From the NCBI RefSeq assembly GCF_003290185.1, contig NZ_QNFY01000012.1:62001-126000 (forward strand): a DNA stretch of 64,000 bases, in the 5' to 3' direction. The notes beneath the pieces are model-generated. The model made no database searches. It was not told where the DNA came from and saw only the letters and a program-made list of their open reading frames with translations. The position numbers were made by a program, and so were the translations under genes. The DNA comes from Chryseobacterium lathyri. Its GTDB lineage: Bacteria > Bacteroidota > Bacteroidia > Flavobacteriales > Weeksellaceae. Below, in pieces: positions 49,728 through 58,008 of this stretch; position 1 is the first letter of the stretch; each line of letters begins with the position of its first letter.

Positions 49728-49810
49728 GCCTGCGTGGTGAAATTGGTAGACACGCCATCTTGAGGGGGTGGTTTCCTAAGGATGTGCTGGTTCGAGTCCA
49801 GTCGCAGGCA
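49728..49810 (+). tRNA. tRNA-Leu (GAG)
   Basis: The gene is 83 nt with a long variable arm. The acceptor is GCCTGCG / CGCAGGC with discriminator A. The anticodon stem CCATC/GGTGG encloses TTGAGGG (anticodon GAG). The T-arm is CTGG-TTCGAGT-CCAG. CCA is not encoded. It is co-transcribed with the flanking tRNA-Lys genes. Confidence 0.95.
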
Positions 49811-49826
49811 CTGCAAAGAAAACTTT

Positions 49827-49880
49827 ATAATTAATGGTGAATAATTAAAAATTAATTTTATATTTATCATTATTAATTAT
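49827..49880. repeat. Inverted repeat between tRNA-Leu and tRNA-Lys, possible REP-like relative
   Basis: ATAATTAAT (49827-49835) pairs with ATTAATTAT (49872-49880); inside is ATGGTGAATA, the core shared with the repeats at 8789-8854 and 22466-22551. It ends 4 bp before tRNA-Lys copy 2. The relation to the other two is weak, since the arms are simpler. Confidence 0.4.
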
Positions 49881-49884
49881 GGCC

Positions 49885-49957
49885 GACTCGGTAGCTCAGC
49901 TGGTAGAGCAATACACTTTTAATGTATGGGTCCTGGGTTCGAATCCCAGCCGGGTCA
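49885..49957 (+). tRNA. tRNA-Lys (UUU), copy 2
   Basis: The gene is 73 nt and identical to copy 1. It is the last gene of the Lys-Leu-Lys operon, followed by a terminator at 50012-50046. The 160 bp from this tRNA to the terminator recur almost exactly around copy 3. Confidence 0.97.
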
Positions 49958-50011
49958 CAAGTTTACTGAAAAGTAAATTTTTTTCATATTAATATTTTGT
50001 GATTTGGTGTT

Positions 50012-50046
50012 TCAAAGGTCTCCGCAAGAGACCTTTGATTTTTTTT
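50012..50046 (+). terminator. Terminator of the tRNA operon
   Basis: TCAAAGGTCTC (50012-50022) and GAGACCTTTGA (50028-50038) pair perfectly around CGCAA and are followed by eight T. Confidence 0.92.
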
Positions 50047-50055
50047 ATATAATCG

Positions 50056-50086
50056 TTTGCAGAAATTAAAAAAAATTATATCTTTG
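50056..50086 (+). promoter_or_regulatory. Promoter of tRNA-Lys copy 3
   Basis: TTTG (50056-50059) and TATCTTTG (50079-50086) are 19 bp apart, a perfect Bacteroidetes consensus. It lies directly behind the preceding terminator. Confidence 0.78.
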
Positions 50087-50134
50087 CACCTCTTAAAAAC
50101 GATGGCATTTAATGCAGATTGTTAGCAAGTGACC

Positions 50135-50207
50135 GACTCGGTAGCTCAGCTGGTAGAGCAATACACTTTTAATGTATGGGTCCTGGGTTCGAATCCCAGC
50201 CGGGTCA
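50135..50207 (+). tRNA. tRNA-Lys (UUU), copy 3
   Basis: The gene is 73 nt and identical to copies 1 and 2, with its own promoter and terminator. Its upstream side resembles copy 1 and its downstream side copy 2, as expected from recombination between tRNA-Lys genes. Confidence 0.97.
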
Positions 50208-50260
50208 CAAGTTTACTGAAAAGTAAATTTTTTTCATATTAATATTTTGTGATTTGGTGT

Positions 50261-50294
50261 TCAAAGGTCTCCGCAAGAGGCCTTTGATTTTTTT
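50261..50294 (+). terminator. Terminator of tRNA-Lys copy 3
   Basis: It is the same hairpin as at 50012-50046, but GAGGCC replaces GAGACC in the right arm. The pair becomes G-U in RNA, so the stem is kept. Seven T follow. Confidence 0.9.
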
Positions 50295-50392
50295 ATATTC
50301 CATGATAAAAAGAAAAAACTCTGATAAAGTAATCAGAGTTTGTGTTTTATAAATGAAATATGCTGAGTATTTTGTTGAACAAATGTTTAATA

Positions 50393-51241
50393 TTAATCCA
50401 TATGCATATTGTCAATTAATCTCACGCCATCTACTACAACTACGATGAATGCTCTGTAATTTCTGTCTTTATAGAAAAAATCAGTTTCTTTCAAGGTGTT
50501 TTCATCAGCGATCAAAAAATACTCTAACTTCATGCCCTGCTGATGGTCAAAGATATCTGTTACTCTTTCTTTTATTTCGGGAATAGTAATCACTCTGAAC
50601 CAGTCATTTACTTTAACTAATGTCTGGTAAATAATTTTTGCCGCTTCTTTCCGGTCTTCGTGAAGTCTTTGATTTCTCGAACTTAATGCTAATCCATTTT
50701 CTGCTCTGAAAATAGAAACGCCTGTAATTTTCACGGGAAGATGTTTCTTTTCAACCATTTTTTTGATAATGGCGAGCTGCTGGAAATCTTTTTCCCCGAA
50801 ATAAGCATTGTCCGGCTGAATCTGTCTGAAAAGCTCTTCCACTACAGTTCCCACTCCATCAAAATGTCCGGGTCTGGATTTTCCCTCCATTTCATTTTCC
50901 AGTCCATCAAAATCATAATGCTTGCTTTCTGTTTTCTCGGGGTAAATATCAGCTACTTCAGGAATATAAACTGCATCTACTAATCCCGAATTTTCCAGGA
51001 TAAGAATATCTCTGTTAATATCTCTTGGATATTTTTCCAGATCTTCCGGATTATTAAATTGGGTAGGATTTACAAAAACTGAAGAAATTACCAAATCATT
51101 ATCTTTTCTGGCTTCCTCATAGAGTGAAAGATGACCTTTGTGAAGTGCTCCCATCGTAGGAGCAAACCCAATCTTCTTCCCCATTTCTTTCTGTCTTTCA
51201 ATGAAATCCTGAAGGGTTTTCTTATTCTTTATAACTTCCAT
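50393..51241 (-). CDS. panC: Pantothenate synthetase
   Basis: This 282-residue enzyme ligates pantoate and beta-alanine with ATP in coenzyme A synthesis. The family signatures are GFAPTMGALHKGHLSLYEEAR (HxGH adenylate motif), SVFVNPTQFNNPEDLEKYPR, GHFDGVGTVVEELFRQIQPDNAYFGEKDFQQL, and LALSSRNQRL. Length is normal. It is transcribed away from the glycogen-synthase-like gene; a TATTTTTG minus-7 (51262-51269) lies 20 bp upstream. Other pan genes are not in the window. Confidence 0.96.
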   Translation of the reverse strand: MEVIKNKKTLQDFIERQKEMGKKIGFAPTMGALHKGHLSLYEEARKDNDLVISSVFVNPTQFNNPEDLEKYPRDINRDILILENSGLVDAVYIPEVADIYPEKTESKHYDFDGLENEMEGKSRPGHFDGVGTVVEELFRQIQPDNAYFGEKDFQQLAIIKKMVEKKHLPVKITGVSIFRAENGLALSSRNQRLHEDRKEAAKIIYQTLVKVNDWFRVITIPEIKERVTDIFDHQQGMKLEYFLIADENTLKETDFFYKDRNYRAFIVVVVDGVRLIDNMHMD

Positions 51242-51261
51242 AGTTTATTTTAATGCTAATT

Positions 51262-51269
51262 CAAAAATA
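51262..51269 (-). promoter_or_regulatory. Minus-7 element of panC
   Basis: The minus strand reads TATTTTTG, matching TAnnTTTG, 20 bp before the panC start. Confidence 0.4.
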
Positions 51270-51365
51270 CTAAAAATATCATATAATTATATGAGTTTTT
51301 AATAATTTGAAAATGGGAATTATCGTAAAAAAATGTTAATTAAAATAATGTTGAATGTTTTTTTG

Positions 51366-51373
51366 TAATTTTG
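51366..51373 (+). promoter_or_regulatory. Minus-7 element of the GT5-like gene and operon
   Basis: TAATTTTG matches TAnnTTTG, 39 bp before the ATG at 51413. No convincing minus-33. Confidence 0.45.
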
Positions 51374-51412
51374 CACATTAAAGCATTTTTACAAAAATAT
51401 AGATAGAAATTT

Positions 51413-52183
51413 ATGCCGAATCAAAAAATACTGTACATTACTACAGAGATGTATCCATATCAGGAAGACACGAATATGGCTGCATTGGTAAACAAAATGG
51501 CACTTAAGATGCACAATGAAGGCAATGATGTAAGAGTTTTTATGCCAAGATTTGGACAAATAAGTGAAAGAAAATTCCAACTTCATGAGGTAATCCGTCT
51601 TTCGGGAATGAATATTATCATCAATGACCTGGACCAGCCTTTAATTATTAAAGTAGCGTCTCTTCCGGGGGAAAGACTTCAGGTTTACTTTATTGATAAC
51701 GAAGAATACTTCAAAAGAAAGCAATACTACGTAGATGACGAAGGAAATCCTTTTGATGATAACGATGAAAGAGCGATTTTCTTTGCAAGAGGTGTTATAG
51801 AAACCATCAAAAAACTAAACTGGGTACCGGACGTCATCCATTTGAACGGATGGATGTCTTCTTTTGTTCCAATTTATCTGAAAACTTATTACGAATCTGA
51901 TACTTACTTCAAAGACGCCAAAATCGTTCTTTCTTTATACAATGAGAAAGACGCTGACCTGGATAAGAATATTGCTGAAAAATTGACATTCGATAATATT
52001 TCTGGGTTAAAAGCGTTAGATAATCCGACAATCAAAAACTTTGTTATTGAAAGTATGAACTATGTTGACATGGTGGTAAAAGGAGATGAGTTTCTGGATG
52101 CAGACCTTGATAAAGGTTTCAACGAAACAGCAACTCCGAAATCCGAATATGTGGACGTAGATTCTATAAACCAACTTTATTAA
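51413..52183 (+). CDS. Glycogen/starch synthase-like protein, GT5 N-terminal domain only
   Basis: This 256-residue protein aligns with the N-terminal Rossmann half of GT5 glycogen synthases (ILYITTEMYPYQ, VRVFMPRFGQISER, FFARGVIETIKKLNWVPDVIHLNGWMSSFVPIYL). The C-terminal half that binds ADP-glucose and contains the catalytic Glu/Lys is missing, and the sugar-nucleotide motif KxGGL is replaced by EDTNMAAL. The size is typical for Bacteroidetes members, so this is a subfamily feature, not a truncation. Activity as glycogen synthase is doubtful. DUF4270 and glmS follow closely (12 and 18 bp), so the three are probably one operon. Confidence 0.8.
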   Translation: MPNQKILYITTEMYPYQEDTNMAALVNKMALKMHNEGNDVRVFMPRFGQISERKFQLHEVIRLSGMNIIINDLDQPLIIKVASLPGERLQVYFIDNEEYFKRKQYYVDDEGNPFDDNDERAIFFARGVIETIKKLNWVPDVIHLNGWMSSFVPIYLKTYYESDTYFKDAKIVLSLYNEKDADLDKNIAEKLTFDNISGLKALDNPTIKNFVIESMNYVDMVVKGDEFLDADLDKGFNETATPKSEYVDVDSINQLY

Positions 52184-52195
52184 AACACATTTTTA

Positions 52196-53803
52196 ATGAT
52201 TCATACTGTTAAAAGGACCTTTGCCATACTTCTTATGGCGGTTTTCGGGAGTGCCCTTCTTTATAATTGCGAACCGGAGGCGGATTCGTTGGGTGAGCAG
52301 CTTTTTATAGATGGGGCTGCAGAAGGTAATGTAACTTCTTACGACCTTATTGCTTATAATATTAATAATCATGATACAATCCGAAGTGATGCTGGCAGAC
52401 TGGTAAGTCTGGTCAACACAAGTACATCTTATTCCGCAGCTGTTTTGGGGGCATTCTCTGAAGGACAGTTTGGTATGCAGAAAGCATCATTTCTTACTCA
52501 GTTGAGAATGAGTACAGATAATTTTAATTTTGGTACCACTCCAAAAGTAGATTCTGTAGTTTTGGTCTTAAAGCCGACCCCAGTGGCCGATTCTTTAGTT
52601 ACACGACCTGTTAAAGATGAAAGTTTATTGGTAGGAAATGAAACAGTACCTGTTTCTACAACAATCAAATCTTATCCAACTGATTATTCTTTCAAATATG
52701 GTAAAATGAAATTAGGTCCAGGTGGAACACATACTTTATTACATATTAATGTAGATGAAGTTACAACATTTTTGGATGGTAATGATCCAGCTTTCAAGCG
52801 TTCTAACATAGTTGTGAACACCGGTACAGCACTTGGCTCTACTGTATTTGATGGAAATGTAACTGCTAAGACTATTACTAAAAAATCGGACAACTCAACT
52901 TTGTTTACTTCTGACGCTGGAATTAGAATTCCTTTAAATAAGAATTTTTTCCAGACTATGATTCTTGATAAAAACGGTAAACCAGAATTGATGGACGCTG
53001 CTAATTTTACAAGACACTTTAAGGGAATAAAGTTATCTGTGGCTGAGACGGACGGCTATCTTTTGCAATTTAGCCCTAATGACATGGAATTGATAATGTA
53101 TTACACCAACGAAGTAAATAATAATGGTGTTGTTACAAGACCTCAGTCCAACTTCAAATTTCTTCTTACAGGAAATGTTGGTAACGCTCGTTTTGGACAA
53201 TATGAATATAATAGAGCCGGTTCTGCATGGGCTACTGCTTCGTCAAATATCAATGAAATAGAAGGTGATACCAAACTTTATATGCAGGGAATGGGAGGAC
53301 CTTCTGTAGGTGTAAAGATACCTGATGCAACCATTGCAAATCTTAAAACGCTATATCAGAATGATAAAGCAGCAATTATTAGTGCTAAAATCAGAATTTT
53401 CACAGATGCTGCAACCTGGAGTAATAATTATAGAAGAACAAATAATAACTTTTCTATTTTGCCTATTGATAAGAAAGATCCAGCTACAGAAGTACTTACT
53501 TCTTCAGGATTTATTGCAGATATAGATGCTGGATTTACATGGTTAAAGTCTTATAATTTAGATAAAAATCCTTCTTATTATGATTTTACTATAACAAAAA
53601 CAGTAAAAGAAATTGTTGAAGGTACTGCTGAAAATAAGACATTGCTTGTTAATATTGGGCAGTTTATAAGTACAGGGACTTCATTCCTTGGCTATAAATA
53701 TACATCCAGAGCATTTGCAACAGAAAGAGGAGTTTATGTTGGATCGGATAAAACGAATCCTAACAGAATTCAATTAAAAATCACTTACGGTACTAAAAAA
53801 TAA
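52196..53803 (+). CDS. DUF4270 family lipoprotein
   Basis: This 535-residue envelope lipoprotein has signal MIHTVKRTFAILLMAVFGSALLYNC (lipobox Cys25; the preceding LYN is a slightly unusual box). The long beta-rich body matches DUF4270: SYDLIAYNINNHDTIRSDAGRLVSLVNTSTSYSAAVLGAF-type opening, FNFGTTPKVDSVVLVLKP, NDMELIMYYTNE, and a C-terminal NRIQLKITYG. The family is conserved in Bacteroidetes beside glycogen-synthase-like and glmS genes, and its function is unknown. It sits 12 bp after the GT5-like gene and 18 bp before glmS. Confidence 0.88.
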   Translation: MIHTVKRTFAILLMAVFGSALLYNCEPEADSLGEQLFIDGAAEGNVTSYDLIAYNINNHDTIRSDAGRLVSLVNTSTSYSAAVLGAFSEGQFGMQKASFLTQLRMSTDNFNFGTTPKVDSVVLVLKPTPVADSLVTRPVKDESLLVGNETVPVSTTIKSYPTDYSFKYGKMKLGPGGTHTLLHINVDEVTTFLDGNDPAFKRSNIVVNTGTALGSTVFDGNVTAKTITKKSDNSTLFTSDAGIRIPLNKNFFQTMILDKNGKPELMDAANFTRHFKGIKLSVAETDGYLLQFSPNDMELIMYYTNEVNNNGVVTRPQSNFKFLLTGNVGNARFGQYEYNRAGSAWATASSNINEIEGDTKLYMQGMGGPSVGVKIPDATIANLKTLYQNDKAAIISAKIRIFTDAATWSNNYRRTNNNFSILPIDKKDPATEVLTSSGFIADIDAGFTWLKSYNLDKNPSYYDFTITKTVKEIVEGTAENKTLLVNIGQFISTGTSFLGYKYTSRAFATERGVYVGSDKTNPNRIQLKITYGTKK

Positions 53804-53821
53804 ATAAACACTAGACAAAAT

Positions 53822-55675
53822 ATGTGCGGAATTGTAGGATATACAGGGTTTCAAGATGCGTATGACATTGTAATCAACGGTCTTAGAAGATTAGAATATA
53901 GAGGATATGACAGTGCAGGGATTGTCTTGGAAGGCTCAAACAATAAGTTTGAAGTAGAAAAGACAAAAGGTAAAGTAGATGACTTAGTCAATATTTCATC
54001 ACAGTTAAAAGGGACCGCTAAAATAGGGATGGGACATACCAGATGGGCTACCCATGGAGTTCCAAGTGATAGAAACTCACACCCTCACTTATCAAACAAC
54101 GGAAAAATCGCTCTTGTACATAACGGTATTATAGAAAACTATGATACTATTAAAACAATGCTTAGCGAAAAAGGATTTACTTTCAAATCCGAAACAGATA
54201 CAGAAGTATTGGTGAATCTTATCCAATATTTCATGGATCTGAAGCCTGAAACAGATTTCCCGACAGCTGTAAGATATGCTTTGAATGAAGTATATGGAGC
54301 GTATGCTATTACTGTGCTTCATGAAGATTATCCGGGAGTACTGGTAGTTGCAAGACTTGGTTCTCCACTGGCAATCGGACTGGGAGATAAAGAATACTTT
54401 ATTGCTTCTGATGCATCACCTTTCGTAGAATTTACCAAAGAAGCGATCTATCTTGAAGAAGGACATATGGCTACAATTTCATTGGAAAATGGAGTAGACA
54501 TCAGAACGATTAATGATAACTCAAGAATTGAACCTGAAGTTCAGGAGCTTAAATTAAGCTTAGAACAGATTGAGAAAGGCGGATACGAGCATTTTATGCT
54601 TAAAGAAATTTTTGAACAGCCTAAATCTATTCATGATACAATGAGAGGGAGACTTCTTGTGGATGAAGGGATTATAAAAATGGCCGGTATCTGGGATCAT
54701 TTGGAAAGATTTAAAAATGCGAACAGAATTATTATTATTGCCTGTGGTACTTCTTGGCATGCAGGTCTTATCGGGGAATATCTTATTGAAGAATATGCAA
54801 GGATTCCGGTAGAGGTAGAATATGCATCAGAATTCAGATACAGAAACCCGATTATTACGGATAAAGATGTGGTTATTGCAATCTCTCAATCTGGAGAAAC
54901 AGCAGATACAATGGCTGCATTGAAGCTGGCAAAAGAAAAAGGAGCATTTATATATGGTATTTGTAATGTAGTGGATTCTTCAATTGCAAGAATTACAGAC
55001 GCAGGTTCATATACTCATGCAGGGCCGGAAATTGGTGTTGCTTCTACAAAAGCATTTACTGCACAGCTTACCATCCTTAGCTTAATTGCATTAAAATTAG
55101 GAAAACATAACGGTAATTTAGGAAACGCTGAATTTATGAGCTTAATCGCTGAATTGGATGCTATCCCTAAAAAAATAGAAGAAGTTTTAAGTACAACCCA
55201 CGAGTTAACTCAAAATATTGCAAAAGACTTTATAAACACAACAAATTTCCTTTATCTGGGAAGAGGATATAATTATCCTGCGGCATTGGAAGGCGCTTTA
55301 AAACTGAAAGAAATCTCCTATATCCATGCAGAAGGATATCCGGCAGCAGAAATGAAGCACGGACCTATCGCCCTTATCGATGAGAACATGCCAATCGTTA
55401 TTATTGCCCCTAAAAAAGGACATTACGATAAGATTGTAAGCAACGTTCAGGAAATTAAGGCCAGAAAAGGAAAAGTGATTGCTGTAGTTAACAAAGGAGA
55501 TAAGCAGGTAAGTGAAATGGCAGATTATGTTATTGAAATCCCTGAGACTTCAGAATGTTTCTCGCCAATCGTAGCATCTGTGCCTTTGCAGCTATTGGCT
55601 TACTACATTGCTGTATACCGAGGAGCCAATGTAGATCAGCCGAGAAACCTGGCAAAATCTGTAACCGTGGAATAA
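53822..55675 (+). CDS. glmS: Glutamine-fructose-6-phosphate aminotransferase
   Basis: This 617-residue enzyme makes glucosamine-6-phosphate for peptidoglycan and lipopolysaccharide. The N-terminal class II glutaminase uses Cys2 (MCGIVGYTG), with LEYRGYDSAG and GHTRWATHG. Two SIS domains follow (IIACGTSWHAGLIGEYLIEEYARIPVEVEYASEFRY, ISQSGETADTMAALK; then LYLGRGYNYPAALEGALKLKEISYIHAEGYPAAEMKHGP). The C-terminus DQPRNLAKSVTVE is canonical. Length is normal. It lies 18 bp after the DUF4270 gene. gldK starts 108 bp downstream. Confidence 0.97.
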   Translation: MCGIVGYTGFQDAYDIVINGLRRLEYRGYDSAGIVLEGSNNKFEVEKTKGKVDDLVNISSQLKGTAKIGMGHTRWATHGVPSDRNSHPHLSNNGKIALVHNGIIENYDTIKTMLSEKGFTFKSETDTEVLVNLIQYFMDLKPETDFPTAVRYALNEVYGAYAITVLHEDYPGVLVVARLGSPLAIGLGDKEYFIASDASPFVEFTKEAIYLEEGHMATISLENGVDIRTINDNSRIEPEVQELKLSLEQIEKGGYEHFMLKEIFEQPKSIHDTMRGRLLVDEGIIKMAGIWDHLERFKNANRIIIIACGTSWHAGLIGEYLIEEYARIPVEVEYASEFRYRNPIITDKDVVIAISQSGETADTMAALKLAKEKGAFIYGICNVVDSSIARITDAGSYTHAGPEIGVASTKAFTAQLTILSLIALKLGKHNGNLGNAEFMSLIAELDAIPKKIEEVLSTTHELTQNIAKDFINTTNFLYLGRGYNYPAALEGALKLKEISYIHAEGYPAAEMKHGPIALIDENMPIVIIAPKKGHYDKIVSNVQEIKARKGKVIAVVNKGDKQVSEMADYVIEIPETSECFSPIVASVPLQLLAYYIAVYRGANVDQPRNLAKSVTVE

Positions 55676-55783
55676 AAAACAGTTGTAAATAAAATAAATT
55701 TAGATTTCTTCCGTTATTTCAAAAAAAATCTTAAAAGTTTCTTAAAAAAATTATATATTTACGGCTTAATTATAAAAATTAAC

Positions 55784-57205
55784 ATGAAAAGGATATTTCT
55801 TTTATTATTGTCTGCGTCGGTAGCATCAGTATCTTGTTCAGGTGGTGGCAGTTCTTCTGTAGGGAAGCCTGGAACAAAAGGAGAATTGATACCAAGAGAA
55901 AAAACGAAATCATTTGTTGCGGAAAGACCATTTGGAATGGTTGGTATTCCTGCAGGTTCATTTGTTGCTGGTCTTGCAGATCAGGACCCAACAAATACTC
56001 CTGAAAAAGCTTCGTTGAAAACTGTTACTGTTTCCTCTTTCTTCATGGATGAAGCGGAAACTACCAATGCAGAGTACAGAGTATTTATCAATTATGTAAG
56101 AGATTCCATTGCGAGAACTCTACTAGCTGAAGCTGCTGGGGAAGGCGGTGAAGAAGGCGGACGTAGAGGAGCTAGCATCGGTGACTATGCATACCTTGCT
56201 AAAAAAGAAGAAAATTTAACACCTTATCAAGAATATTTAGAAGGCCAGGGAGGAAGAGAAGATGGAGGCTATGATGCAACTAAAAGACTAGACTGGAAAA
56301 TCCCTTTACATTGGAGTACCGGAAAGTATCCTGATGTAGAATATGCAGAAGTTCTGGAATCTATGTATCTGCCTGCTTCTTCTAGAATCGGAAACGAAAG
56401 AATTTTAGACGTTAGTAAACTAAAATACAATTATCAGTGGGAAGATATGGATGCTGCACTTGCTGAGAACGAAAGAGGAGCCAACTTCCTTAAAAGTTCA
56501 AGCATTGCGATCTATCCGGATACTACAGTTTGGGTAAAAGATTTCCACTTTGCTTACAACGAGCCATTGTTCGAGCAATATTTCTGGCACAAAGCCTATA
56601 AAGATTATCCTGTAGTTGGGGTAACCTGGGATCAGGCAAGAGCTTACTGTAACTTCAGATCTAAACTGAAAACAGATTATAACGAAAGCTTAAAAAGAAA
56701 AAAACAAAGACCAATGAAGTTCCGTCTTCCTACAGAAATCGAGTGGGAATATGCTGCCAGAGGCGGAATGCAAAATGCTACTTATCCTTGGGGAGGTCCA
56801 TACTTAATGGATGACAGAGGTTGCTATCTTGCCAACTTCAAACCTAAGAGAGGTAACTATATGGAAGACGATAAAAAAGGTACTTATACATATACAGCTC
56901 CAGTAAAGAAATTTAAGAAAAATGGATTTGGGTTATTTGATATGGCTGGAAACGTTTCTGAATGGACAGAATCTGCGTATAACAACTCTTCTTATGGATT
57001 CTCTTCTACATTAAATCCTTCTACGAAGAATAAAATAGATACGAAGAAGTCTGTAAGAGGTGGATCTTGGAAAGATATAGGATATGCCCTTATGACAGGT
57101 GCTAGAGATTGGGAAAGAAAAGATTCTGCAAGAAGCTATATCGGATTCAGAACTGTACAGGATATTCCTGAAGCAGCTGTTAAACCAAGAAGAGTTAACA
57201 GATAA
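55784..57205 (+). CDS. gldK: Gliding motility / T9SS lipoprotein GldK
   Basis: This 473-residue lipoprotein has signal MKRIFLLLLSASVASVSC (lipobox Cys18) and a formylglycine-generating-enzyme-like fold: FGMVGIPAGSFVAGLADQD, FFMDEAETTNAEYRVFINYV, YPVVGVTWDQARAYCNFRSKL, FRLPTEIEWEYAARGGMQNATYPWGG, FGLFDMAGNVSEWTESAY and SVRGGSWKDIGYAL. GldK (PorK) forms the large periplasmic ring of the T9SS with GldN at the outer membrane. The FGE cysteines needed for sulfatase activation are not expected here. An A+T-rich TATATTTA (55754-55761) lies upstream as a weak minus-7. gldL follows 57 bp downstream. Confidence 0.95.
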   Translation: MKRIFLLLLSASVASVSCSGGGSSSVGKPGTKGELIPREKTKSFVAERPFGMVGIPAGSFVAGLADQDPTNTPEKASLKTVTVSSFFMDEAETTNAEYRVFINYVRDSIARTLLAEAAGEGGEEGGRRGASIGDYAYLAKKEENLTPYQEYLEGQGGREDGGYDATKRLDWKIPLHWSTGKYPDVEYAEVLESMYLPASSRIGNERILDVSKLKYNYQWEDMDAALAENERGANFLKSSSIAIYPDTTVWVKDFHFAYNEPLFEQYFWHKAYKDYPVVGVTWDQARAYCNFRSKLKTDYNESLKRKKQRPMKFRLPTEIEWEYAARGGMQNATYPWGGPYLMDDRGCYLANFKPKRGNYMEDDKKGTYTYTAPVKKFKKNGFGLFDMAGNVSEWTESAYNNSSYGFSSTLNPSTKNKIDTKKSVRGGSWKDIGYALMTGARDWERKDSARSYIGFRTVQDIPEAAVKPRRVNR

Positions 57206-57262
57206 TTAACCAGACAATTTTTCAATAACAATTTTATTTAACATTAAAAAAACTAACTTAAT

Positions 57263-57955
57263 ATGTTTAAGACTAAAGATGCTTGGATGAATTTCTTTTA
57301 TTCATTCGGTGCTGCAATTGTAATTCTTGGAGCTTGGCTTAAAATTACTCACATTACCTTGGGACCAATTAATGGTAATATGGCTCTTACAGTGGGTCTT
57401 ATCACGGAGGCTATTATCTTTATTATTTTCGCATTTGACCCTCCGAAATCTGAAGAGTCTTATGCATGGGAAAATGTATATCCTGAACTATTGGATAAGC
57501 ATGCCAACCCAAACCCTTTACACTCTAATGTGTCATCCAAAAGCAATGCACAGCAGTTTGCAGAATTAGAAAATTCTCTTTCAAATAAATTAGACAAAAT
57601 GCTTCAGGAAGCAAAACTAGATGTTCAGTTATTTGACAGACTTAGAACAGGTATCGATAAGTTCTCCAGCTCTGTTGATCAGATCAACCAGACTGTGGAC
57701 GTATCTGCTTCCACTCATAAATATAATGATCAGCTTAACAAAGCAGCTCAACATATGGAAAGCATGAATGCCTTATATGCAATGCAGCTTGAAAACGGTA
57801 AAAAACAATCTGAATTTGCTAACAAATATGTTGCTGATATGCAGAAATCTGCAGAGCAGTCTGAAAAATTCAATCAAGAGTTACAAGGTTTAACAACTAA
57901 TCTTAACAGCTTAAACAGAGTTTATGGTGGTATGCTTACTGCTATGAAGTCTTAA
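57263..57955 (+). CDS. gldL: T9SS motor protein GldL
   Basis: This 230-residue inner-membrane protein has two transmembrane helices near the N-terminus (about 8-30, FYSFGAAIVILGAWLKIT; 37-57, MALTVGLITEAIIFIIFAFD). The conserved Glu in GLITEAIIF lies in the second helix and is the proton-channel residue of the GldLM motor. The long cytoplasmic helical tail (60-230) is rich in coiled-coil pattern (LSNKLDKMLQEAKLDVQLFDRL; LNKAAQHMESMNALYAMQLENG). With GldM it converts proton-motive force into rotation that drives secretion and gliding. Length is standard. Confidence 0.95.
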   Translation: MFKTKDAWMNFFYSFGAAIVILGAWLKITHITLGPINGNMALTVGLITEAIIFIIFAFDPPKSEESYAWENVYPELLDKHANPNPLHSNVSSKSNAQQFAELENSLSNKLDKMLQEAKLDVQLFDRLRTGIDKFSSSVDQINQTVDVSASTHKYNDQLNKAAQHMESMNALYAMQLENGKKQSEFANKYVADMQKSAEQSEKFNQELQGLTTNLNSLNRVYGGMLTAMKS

Positions 57956-58008
57956 TTCCTAACCATTTCTAAATTTAACTACTTAATCAAAAACTAAAAG
58001 AAAAGAGA

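Larger units (their letters stand above)
49883..50297 (+). repeat. Direct duplication: tRNA-Lys plus downstream terminator
   Basis: Bases 49883-50046 and 50133-50294 match with only a single-base deletion near the terminator, one G/A change in its stem and a T-run length difference. The unit is 164 bp at a 250-bp offset. The 5' flank of the second unit (TATCTTTGCACC leader and GTGACC) matches the flank of tRNA-Lys copy 1 instead. Confidence 0.85.

Noticed and set aside
49688..49870. Open frame on the minus strand across tRNA-Leu
   Set aside because: It is antisense to a tRNA gene and has no coding signature.
49618..50207. Three identical 73-bp blocks at spaced intervals, at first CRISPR-like
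   Set aside because: They fold as tRNA-Lys(UUU) genes with promoters and terminators; spacing is irregular and one interval holds tRNA-Leu.
51413..52183. Truncation or frameshift of a full-length glgA
   Set aside because: The stop is followed after 12 bp by an intact DUF4270 gene and no remnant of the C-terminal half is present; the short form appears to be native.
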